DNA of 21,721 nt from Sphingomonas sp. (GTDB lineage: Bacteria > Pseudomonadota > Alphaproteobacteria > Sphingomonadales > Sphingomonadaceae), in contig JAIERC010000131.1 in the NCBI GenBank assembly GCA_019747165.1, positions 1-21,721 of the forward strand, given 5' to 3'. Position 1 is the first letter of the stretch; each line of letters starts with the position of its first letter. Below are positions 16,380 through 21,721 of the stretch, one piece after another. The notes under the pieces are model-generated. The model did not search any database. It worked only from the letters and a program-made list of their open reading frames with translations, and was not told where the DNA came from. A program made the translations under genes and the position numbers.

Positions 16380-16939
16380 GCGGGGTTTCCTGTTGCGGCA
16401 TTACTGCGCCGGTCGACGCCGATCTGGACAAAGGCGATCTTTGTATTCTCAAGCGCGCGCCAGGCGTGCCGCGTGCCGTTCTGGACGACGACATCACCCG
16501 CTTCCATGATGACGGTTGCGCCATCGTCGAGCTCAAGCTCGATCCGGCCCGACAGGACGATGCCGTAATCGACCGTATCGGTAGTGTGCATGCCGAAATG
16601 TTCGGGTTCCAGCGCTTCGAGCGTGCCGGGCAGGTCGCGCTGGACGGTGGCGATTTCTTCCGCCGTCCACAAATCGCCTTCAAACGGCAGCGTCACCTCT
16701 TCGGGGCGATATTCGATGATCCGGCAGCGGCTTTCGCCCGTGCGCGGGAAGACCGAGGTCCAGCGTGGGTCGCGCGAGGGTTCGTGAGCGGGGTCGGGCA
16801 CGGGCAGCGTATCGCCCGGAAAGGTCGCCCACACCTCATTCCACTGCATCGCGGTCACTTCGACGACATGGGTCGGCTCGGCGACCGATATGAAGATCGC
16901 TTTGCCTGCTGCGTCATGGCCGGTGACGATACGCTTCAT
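16376..16939 (-). CDS. Cupin-domain protein
   Basis: A 187-residue protein with a single cupin barrel in its C-terminal half. Motif 1 reads GMHTTDTVDYGIVLSG (116-131), keeping one His (118) and acidic Asp121/Asp124 where a His-x-His...Glu set is usual. Motif 2 reads GDVVVQNGTRHAW (148-160) with His158. The metal site is therefore altered from the classical dioxygenase pattern, and a sensor, isomerase or small-molecule-binding role is possible. The N-terminal half (1-100) contains an IEYRPEE segment and no family I recognise. The start ATG has an AGGAG six bases upstream, the best ribosome site in this operon, and lies 24 bases after the preceding stop, so this gene may also be translated independently. 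Confidence 0.85.
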   Translation of the reverse strand: MKRIVTGHDAAGKAIFISVAEPTHVVEVTAMQWNEVWATFPGDTLPVPDPAHEPSRDPRWTSVFPRTGESRCRIIEYRPEEVTLPFEGDLWTAEEIATVQRDLPGTLEALEPEHFGMHTTDTVDYGIVLSGRIELELDDGATVIMEAGDVVVQNGTRHAWRALENTKIAFVQIGVDRRSNAATGNPA

Positions 16940-16963
16940 GCTGCTGCTCCTGTTGGCAGATGA

Positions 16964-17827
16964 TCAGGCTTTATCTTCGGTCGCGACCGAGGGATGGCTG
17001 ATATAGCCTGAATATCCCGCGGACATGATGTGCCAGTCGGCACTGGTCGTTGCCAGTACGGCGGTCAGTTCGGCAGCCAGGTCGGCGCGGTCGCGGTGCG
17101 TCTGGCAAGTGCCGAGCATCCGGCCCGGTGCGGCGACAAGATCGGCAAGTGGCGCAAGACTTTCGGCGATCATGCGCGTTGGCTGGGCATGGTTGACCGG
17201 TGCGATCATAAACAGGCGCAGCAAATCGGGCGCGAGCGGATGGAAGAAAGCGACGAAGGAAATCGTCGTCACTTGAGCAGCAATCGCATCGACCAGATCG
17301 ATCGCGACGGCACCCTTGCCGCTTTCGACCGGGCACAGGATCGACAGGATGGTGACATCGCGCGTGTCCGAGGCAGCATGGACATCGGCGTCGAACAGCT
17401 TTTCCCGTACCGTCGCGATCGGTCGCGCTTCAGGGTCGGAGCGGAAAATGTTGTGGAGCATGTCGCTCGCCGGACGCGCGCCGATCCAGAACAGGCGCGC
17501 GCCCAGGCGCCGCGTTCCCTTGTACATCGCACGCAATCCCGTGCGGAATTCGTCGGTGGTCAAATGATCGCGAAAGCCCTGGTTGGTCAGATACAGCTCG
17601 GTCGATTCGAGCGCGACCGACCCCGGATAGACCCGCTCGCCGATTACCGCCGACAGCGCCGATGGACGAAACACATAGGTCGCGACGCTGGGCGTGGCGC
17701 GGCTAGTGCCATCGGCGCAGAGCTGCAACGCCGTCAGCGTTTCCTCGCGCGTTACCTCATTCGGCAGATAGGTTTCGGCGTAGAGGAAAAAGGCTTCCGC
17801 CGCGATTTTGTCCCGATCGATCGTCAC
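16964..17827 (-). CDS. Unrecognised protein, possibly ABM-like ferredoxin-fold
   Basis: I do not recognise this 287-residue protein with confidence. It has no signal peptide or clear transmembrane helix. The segment around 45-110 (SVATYVFRPSALSAVIGERV, then ESTELYLTNQ and TTDEFRTGLRAM) has the strand-helix pattern seen in antibiotic-biosynthesis-monooxygenase (ABM)/dimeric alpha-beta barrel proteins, and residues 185-260 might form a second related unit; this is only a fold guess. There is no obvious cofactor motif. It sits 6 bases after the NTF2-like gene and 24 bases before the cupin, so it is part of the operon and was probably kept for its pathway. Coding is supported by the operon spacing and the absence of a better frame. 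Confidence 0.75.
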   Translation of the reverse strand: MTIDRDKIAAEAFFLYAETYLPNEVTREETLTALQLCADGTSRATPSVATYVFRPSALSAVIGERVYPGSVALESTELYLTNQGFRDHLTTDEFRTGLRAMYKGTRRLGARLFWIGARPASDMLHNIFRSDPEARPIATVREKLFDADVHAASDTRDVTILSILCPVESGKGAVAIDLVDAIAAQVTTISFVAFFHPLAPDLLRLFMIAPVNHAQPTRMIAESLAPLADLVAAPGRMLGTCQTHRDRADLAAELTAVLATTSADWHIMSAGYSGYISHPSVATEDKA

Positions 17828-17833
17828 CGCCGG

Positions 17834-18241
17834 TCAGCTGACATCGGGCGTGTGCTGTGACACGTCATAATGGCAGCGCCAGTCGCCGCTGTCGGGATCG
17901 CGCTTCATTACCATCACGAAGCGTGATGCGTCGCGGCTTGGCGCGCTGCCGTCGCGCGGGGTGACATCGACCCAGGCCGAGCCGGTCACGACCGCGAGAT
18001 CGTCACTCAGCATATCGACATCGGTGACTTCATGGCCGCAATCCATTTCGGCATAGCTGGGGAAAGACCCAATCATCGCGCCAATGGCTTTGTTGCCCTG
18101 CACGCGGGGCAAATTGGCGAGCATCAGCCGGGCATCATCGGTGTAGAGCGCGGCCATGGCGGCGGCATCGCCGCGCGGAAAAACCTCATACCAATGGCGC
18201 ACATAATCGCGCAGCGCCTGTTGGGGGTCCGCCATCATCAT
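17834..18241 (-). CDS. SnoaL/NTF2-like (DUF4440-type) protein
   Basis: A 135-residue protein with the cone-shaped NTF2/SnoaL-like pattern: an N-terminal helix (LRDYVRHWYEVF), ALYTDDARLMLANLPRVQG, and the sheet segments DLAVVTGSAWVDVTP and DASRFVMVMKRD, ending WRCHYDVSQH. Members include ketosteroid isomerase-like enzymes, polyketide cyclases and non-enzymatic binding proteins, so no reaction is assigned. It is the first gene of the long minus-strand operon. Three ATGs in a row (18241, 18238, 18235) follow an AGGAAAGG at 18242-18249. The first is almost too close, so translation may begin at the second or third; the full frame is given here. Confidence 0.82.
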   Translation of the reverse strand: MMMADPQQALRDYVRHWYEVFPRGDAAAMAALYTDDARLMLANLPRVQGNKAIGAMIGSFPSYAEMDCGHEVTDVDMLSDDLAVVTGSAWVDVTPRDGSAPSRDASRFVMVMKRDPDSGDWRCHYDVSQHTPDVS

Positions 18242-18254
18242 CCTTTCCTGTCTT

Positions 18255-18273
18255 CAGGCCTTAAGCTGGCCTG
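18255..18273. repeat. Short inverted repeat in the minus-operon leader
   Basis: Six-base arms CAGGCC and GGCCTG flank a TTAAGCT spacer, 14 bases upstream of the first gene of the minus-strand operon. It would form a small hairpin in the mRNA leader or a second operator half-site pair. Its overlap with a TATAAC element (18271-18276) hints at an operator, but short GC-rich arms occur by chance in such DNA. Confidence 0.35.
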
Positions 18274-18368
18274 TTATACCGCCCGAAATGGCAGATTTTG
18301 CTTGGTTTCCGCCCGATCCACCGCGCTACTGTAAGATAGGATCGAAGTTTACTACAGAGAAAAAATAT

Positions 18369-18386
18369 ATACCCTGCATAGGGTAT
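18369..18386. promoter_or_regulatory. Candidate operator: 18-base inverted repeat
   Basis: Seven-base perfect arms, ATACCCT and AGGGTAT, flank a 4-base GCAT spacer. The centre lies about 36 bases before the GTG of the hydrolase gene and overlaps the AT-rich TATATA stretch, where a repressor or activator dimer could control the plus-strand promoter and possibly the divergent one. The regulator family cannot be named from the sequence; a TetR-, GntR- or LuxR-type dimer would be compatible. Confidence 0.55.
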
Positions 18387-18413
18387 TCGTCAATCTAAAG
18401 GGGAGCGAGAGGC

Positions 18414-19316
18414 GTGCAGCAGAGCGAGAGTTTTCAAAACTACATGCGCGCGCGCGATGCGGAAAAGGATATCCGCGAGAAGTTTTCCCAGACGCTGGAA
18501 CATGTCCGGCTGTCGATCGCCTCGTTCGACAATCGCTATCCGCTGGGCGACGACATCACCGTCACGTCAGTCGATGCCGCGGGCGTGCCCGCCGAATGGG
18601 TAGTGCCCGCCAATGCCCGCGCCGAGCGGGTCATCCTCTACATTCACGGCGGTTGCTATATTTCCGGATCGCCGACCACGGTGCGCGAATGCGCGTCGCG
18701 GATCGGGCGGGCGGCGGACGCGCGGGTGCTCAATATCGATTACCGGCTGGCGCCCGAACACCCCTTTCCCGCCGCGCTCGACGATACGCTGACCGCCTAT
18801 CGCTGGTTGCTGGCCCAAGGTTATGAGGCGAAGAACATCGTGCTGGCGGGCGAGTCGGCGGGCGGTGGATTGACGATCGCTGCGCTGATGAAGATTCGCG
18901 ATGATGGTGACTTGCCAATGCCCGCGCTTGGCGTGCCGATCTCGCCCTGGATCGACATGACGATGGATCACAAAACACTGACCACCAATGTCGGCCGCGA
19001 CATTGCCAGCACCACGCCATTGTTCATCGGCGCGAAGCTCTATGTTGGCGAGGGTGATCCGAGGGGGCCCTATGTGTCGCCGCTGTTCGGCGACCTGACC
19101 GGTCTGCCGCCGCTGCTCATCCAGGTCGGCGGGGGTGAGGTGTTGCTCGATGACGGCATCGCCATCGCGCACAAGGCGCGGCGCGAGGGCGTGGACGTGA
19201 CCTTCCAGGTCTGGCCGCACCAGACCCATGTCTGGCACTGGTTCGCAACCGAACTCGAGGATGCCGCCGAGGCGATTGGCGCGATCGGTGATTATATCAA
19301 AGCAAGGATGGACTGA
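18414..19316 (+). CDS. Alpha/beta hydrolase, HSL family (monoterpene-lactone-hydrolase-like)
   Basis: A 300-residue HSL-family serine hydrolase. The oxyanion motif is HGGC (78-81, Cys in place of the third Gly), the nucleophile is Ser148 in AGESAGGG, the acid is probably Glu242 in GGGEVLLDDG, and His272 lies in PHQTHVWHW. YRLAPEHPFPAALDD is a further family mark. The nearest known function I can recall for this type of sequence is monoterpene epsilon-lactone hydrolase (MlhB), so it may open a lactone or cut an ester of the imported compound. Translation starts at a GTG (18414) with AAGGGGAG eight bases upstream. It opens the right-hand operon and is 3 bases from the transporter gene. Confidence 0.9.
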   Translation: MQQSESFQNYMRARDAEKDIREKFSQTLEHVRLSIASFDNRYPLGDDITVTSVDAAGVPAEWVVPANARAERVILYIHGGCYISGSPTTVRECASRIGRAADARVLNIDYRLAPEHPFPAALDDTLTAYRWLLAQGYEAKNIVLAGESAGGGLTIAALMKIRDDGDLPMPALGVPISPWIDMTMDHKTLTTNVGRDIASTTPLFIGAKLYVGEGDPRGPYVSPLFGDLTGLPPLLIQVGGGEVLLDDGIAIAHKARREGVDVTFQVWPHQTHVWHWFATELEDAAEAIGAIGDYIKARMD

Positions 19317-19319
19317 GCC

Positions 19320-20639
19320 ATGTCAACGACGCCGCATTCCGCCATGCCTGACGCGATGATTGATAGTCCAGATGACGCGGCGGGCGGGCGATTCGGTTCG
19401 GCCTATCTCTATTATCTCGTCTTTATCTTCTTCATGACAAATTTGCTGAGCACGATGGACCGCGCTGTGCTGCCAGTGCTGGTCGAGCCGATCCGCAAGG
19501 AATTTGGCATGACAGACAGCCAGGTCGGCTCGCTCAGTCTGGCATTTGCGATCTTTTACGCGATTTTTGGTCTACTCCTCGGGCGACTGACCGACACCTG
19601 GTCGAGGCCGAAGCTTCTCGGCATTTCGATCGGCTTGTTCAGTATCGGCACCATGCTGACTGGTTTCGTGCAGAGTTTCATCCAATTGTTCATCATGCGC
19701 ACCAGCGTCGGGGTGGGCGAGGCGGGCAGTCTTCCGGCCTCCTATTCGCTGATTGGTGACAGCTTCAGGCCGCAGCATCGCGCAAGTGCGATGGCGCTGA
19801 TCCAGTCGGGGCTGGGGATCGGATCGACGCTGGGTCTGGTCTTGGCCGGCGTCTTGGCGCAGTCGCTTGGCTGGAGGAATACTTTCATTGCATTCGGCGT
19901 GCCGGGGCTGATACTCGCCTTGGCGATCCTGTTGACCATCAAAGAGCCCGGGCGCGGCAGGTTCGAGCGAGCACCGGCCTTAGTTGAAGGGCAGTCGAGC
20001 CTATTCGACACAATCAAAACGCTGGCGTCGAACCGAACCTTCTCGTTTATCGCGCTTTCCTATTCGGTGACGACCTTTGGCATTTATGGCTTGGGCTATT
20101 GGATCCCGGCGCTGCTGATTCGCAGTTATCAGATGTCGATGCGCGACATCGGGCTGGTTTACGGGTCGATCGCGGGCGGCGCGATCGTCGTTGGGATGTT
20201 GGTTGGCGCGGTCGTCGCAGCCCCGCTGCTCAAGGCAGACCGGCGCTGGGAAATGTGGATGCCGGGGATCGTCAACATCCTGGTCACCTTTAGCTATATT
20301 GCGGCCTTTTCGGTCAACTCGCTCACCCTCACACTAACCTTTGTCGGGATTTCAACCTTTCTCCTTGGCTTCACGGTGGGGCCTGCCTCCGCATCGATTC
20401 AATCGACGGTGCCCGCGCGGATGCGCGGCGTGGCGGTGGCGATCACCATGTTCATCTCGGCATTTGTCGGCCAAGGGCTTGGACCCTGGGGCATCGGCCT
20501 TGCCAGCACGGCACTAAACCCGGCTCTGGGGGACGGGTCACTCAAGGCGGTGCTGCAGATTGTGCCGCTGGTGTTTATCGTTGGTGGCATCCTTTACTTC
20601 ATGGGCGCGAAAACATTTCATCGTGACCGGGTCGATTGA
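19320..20639 (+). CDS. Spinster-type major facilitator superfamily transporter
   Basis: A 439-residue membrane protein with about 12 predicted transmembrane segments and cytoplasmic N- and C-termini (N-terminal 25 residues hydrophilic). TM1 carries the spinster-like NLLSTMDRAVLPVLVEPI (41-58). The loop 2-3 motif is GRLTDTWSRPK (88-98) and TM4 has VGVGEAGSLPASYSLIGD (130-147). This branch is common in sphingomonads, often near catabolic genes, and is expected to move a hydrophobic or amphipathic organic acid. Here it probably imports the substrate of the surrounding pathway across the inner membrane. It starts 3 bases after the hydrolase and is followed 28 bases later by a CoA ligase, a hydrolyse-transport-activate arrangement. 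Confidence 0.93.
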   Translation: MSTTPHSAMPDAMIDSPDDAAGGRFGSAYLYYLVFIFFMTNLLSTMDRAVLPVLVEPIRKEFGMTDSQVGSLSLAFAIFYAIFGLLLGRLTDTWSRPKLLGISIGLFSIGTMLTGFVQSFIQLFIMRTSVGVGEAGSLPASYSLIGDSFRPQHRASAMALIQSGLGIGSTLGLVLAGVLAQSLGWRNTFIAFGVPGLILALAILLTIKEPGRGRFERAPALVEGQSSLFDTIKTLASNRTFSFIALSYSVTTFGIYGLGYWIPALLIRSYQMSMRDIGLVYGSIAGGAIVVGMLVGAVVAAPLLKADRRWEMWMPGIVNILVTFSYIAAFSVNSLTLTLTFVGISTFLLGFTVGPASASIQSTVPARMRGVAVAITMFISAFVGQGLGPWGIGLASTALNPALGDGSLKAVLQIVPLVFIVGGILYFMGAKTFHRDRVD

Positions 20640-20667
20640 TCCTGCGAGCATCGGGGGAGCGCGATAG

Positions 20668-21721
20668 ATGGCGGTGATGTCGATGGCGGCGGTGCTGAAG
20701 ACGCACGCCGATGCCAATCCAGACCTGCCAATGATTACCTGTGAAGGGCAGAGCATTTCGCGACGCGATTTCGACCTGAGCACCAATCGCCTGGCGCGGG
20801 CGTATCAGGCGATGGGCGTGAGCGAGGATGATCTCGTCACCATCGCGCTGCCCAATGGCATTGAATTCTATCAGGCGGCGGTGGCGATCTGGAAACTCGG
20901 CGCGACGCCGCAGCCGGTGTCGGCGAAACTGCCCGATGCCGAATTGCAGGCGATCGTCGAGCTGGCCAAGCCAGCTCTGATCGTCGGCACCGCGCGCGCG
21001 GTGGTTGGCGGGCGCGCGCATGTGGCCGAGGGGTTCTTGCCCGCGCCCGACACTAGCGATGCGCCGCTGCCCGACAAGATTACGCGGCACTGGAAGGCCC
21101 CGACATCGGGCGGCAGCACCGGCCGCCCCAAGCTGATCGTCGCCAAGAGCCCGGCGGCGTTCGATCCCGACGCGCCGTTTATGGGCATGACGCGCGATCA
21201 GGTGCAGTTGGTGCCGGGGCCGCTCTATCACAATGCGCCCTTTTCGTTGTCGATGATCGGGCTGTCGCGCGGTCATCATCTGGTGGTGATGAAGCGCTTT
21301 GATCCGCAAGAGGCGCTGGCGCTGATCGAGCGGCACCGCGTCGGCTGGGTACTGATGGTGCCGACGATGATGTCGCGGATTTCGCGGCTCGACCCTGAAG
21401 TGCGCGCGGCTTTCGATATCTCGTCGATCGAGACCCTATGGCATATGGCCGCCCCGTGCCCGGCGTGGTTGAAACAGGCCTGGATTGACTGGCTGGGCCC
21501 GGAGAAGATCTGGGAGTTGTATGGCGGCACCGAGGCGCAGGGGACGACGCTGATCCGCGGCGACGAATGGCTGGAACACAAGGGATCGGTCGGCAAGCCG
21601 CTCGACCTGTTCGACATGAAGATTCTGGGCGAGGACGGGCAGGCGCTGCCGGCGGGTGAGATCGGCGAAATCTATATGCGGCCCAAGGCGGGGGCGGGGA
21701 CGACCTATCATTATGTCGGCG
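20668..21721 (+). CDS. AMP-dependent acyl-CoA ligase (3' truncated by window edge)
   Basis: The frame begins at ATG 20668 and is open to the last base (351 codons), so the C-terminal domain is missing. The P-loop reads PTSGGSTGRPK (145-155), with GGSTG in place of the usual SGTTG, and the second motif is ELYGGTEAQG. The block MAAPCPAWLKQAWIDWLGP matches the ligase at 12117-13643, so the two are paralogues. Proteins with this P-loop are often labelled bile-acid-CoA ligase (BaiB)-like, which would fit a steroid-type acid, but the label is weak. A GGGGGAG ribosome site lies 8 bases before the ATG. As the third ligase in the window, it probably activates the compound brought in by the MFS protein. 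Confidence 0.9.
   Translation, partial: MAVMSMAAVLKTHADANPDLPMITCEGQSISRRDFDLSTNRLARAYQAMGVSEDDLVTIALPNGIEFYQAAVAIWKLGATPQPVSAKLPDAELQAIVELAKPALIVGTARAVVGGRAHVAEGFLPAPDTSDAPLPDKITRHWKAPTSGGSTGRPKLIVAKSPAAFDPDAPFMGMTRDQVQLVPGPLYHNAPFSLSMIGLSRGHHLVVMKRFDPQEALALIERHRVGWVLMVPTMMSRISRLDPEVRAAFDISSIETLWHMAAPCPAWLKQAWIDWLGPEKIWELYGGTEAQGTTLIRGDEWLEHKGSVGKPLDLFDMKILGEDGQALPAGEIGEIYMRPKAGAGTTYHYVG

Larger units (their letters stand above)
18242..18413. promoter_or_regulatory. Divergent control region between the two operons
   Basis: This 172-base gap separates the heads of the minus-strand operon (NTF2-like gene) and the plus-strand operon (HSL hydrolase), so it must hold at least two promoters. Its right half, about 18330-18395, is clearly AT-richer than its surroundings, as expected for an alphaproteobacterial promoter. 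It contains a TATATA at 18366-18371 and, on the minus strand, a TATAAC at 18271-18276. I cannot pair either with a convincing -35 box, so transcription starts are not assigned. Two inverted repeats inside it are listed separately. No regulator gene lies nearby in the window. Confidence 0.7.

Noticed and set aside
15606..16568. A plus-strand open frame of 320 codons opposite the crotonase and cupin.
   Set aside because: It spans two overlapping genes with clear motifs and reads as low-complexity Arg/His/Ala sequence.
18329..18357. CTGTA ... TACAG inverted pair in the divergent region.
   Set aside because: Arms are only 5 bases with a 19-base spacer; chance is likely.

Overview
The window is GC-rich, densely coding DNA, most likely from a sphingomonad-type alphaproteobacterium. 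The basis is the codon style, the spinster-type MFS transporter, and an intergenic inverted repeat (CGTTCGnnCTGAGCG...GTCGAAG) that I recognise from sphingomonad genomes. The genus cannot be fixed. I see no rRNA, tRNA, CRISPR array, insertion sequence or transcriptional regulator. About 20 protein genes occupy almost every base, and only two non-coding gaps exceed 100 bases.

Layout. (1) A plus-strand operon runs from 1 to 7656: a MaoC-type hydratase (cut at the left edge), a 17beta-HSD4-type SDR, a FATP-type acyl-CoA synthetase, an alpha-methylacyl-CoA racemase-like CoA transferase, a nitronate-monooxygenase-like FMN protein, an LCAD-type acyl-CoA dehydrogenase and a crotonase. (2) A 126-base convergent gap holds a large inverted repeat (7690-7756). 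(3) A long minus-strand operon is read from 18241 down to 7783. Its order is an NTF2/SnoaL-like protein, an unrecognised protein, a cupin, a crotonase, a second 17beta-HSD4-type SDR, an HSL-family alpha/beta hydrolase, an acyl-CoA ligase, an HMG-CoA-synthase-like/DUF35 fusion, an SCP2-type thiolase, a MaoC hydratase and an HSD10-type SDR. Eight of its ten junctions are 1-4 base overlaps or gaps of at most 6 bases. (4) A 172-base divergent control region (18242-18413) carries an 18-base inverted repeat. (5) A second plus-strand operon runs from 18414 to the right edge: an HSL-family hydrolase, an MFS transporter and a third acyl-CoA ligase (cut).

How the genes may work together (inference). 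The set covers import (MFS), ester or lactone cleavage (two hydrolases), CoA activation (three ligases), alpha-methyl epimerisation (racemase), dehydrogenation (acyl-CoA dehydrogenase), hydration (MaoC proteins, crotonases), 3-hydroxyacyl oxidation (SDRs) and thiolytic or retro-aldol cleavage (SCP2 thiolase with DUF35 partner). This parallels the enzymes eukaryotic peroxisomes use for alpha-methyl-branched and bile-acid side chains: FATP/VLACS, AMACR, the D-bifunctional protein as separate SDR and hydratase-2, and the SCPx thiolase. The substrate is probably a branched, isoprenoid or steroid-like acid or ester, but the sequence does not identify it. Several family members lack canonical catalytic residues: the HMGS-DUF35 fusion, both crotonases and the first MaoC. 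That makes the locus more unusual than a standard fatty-acid operon.
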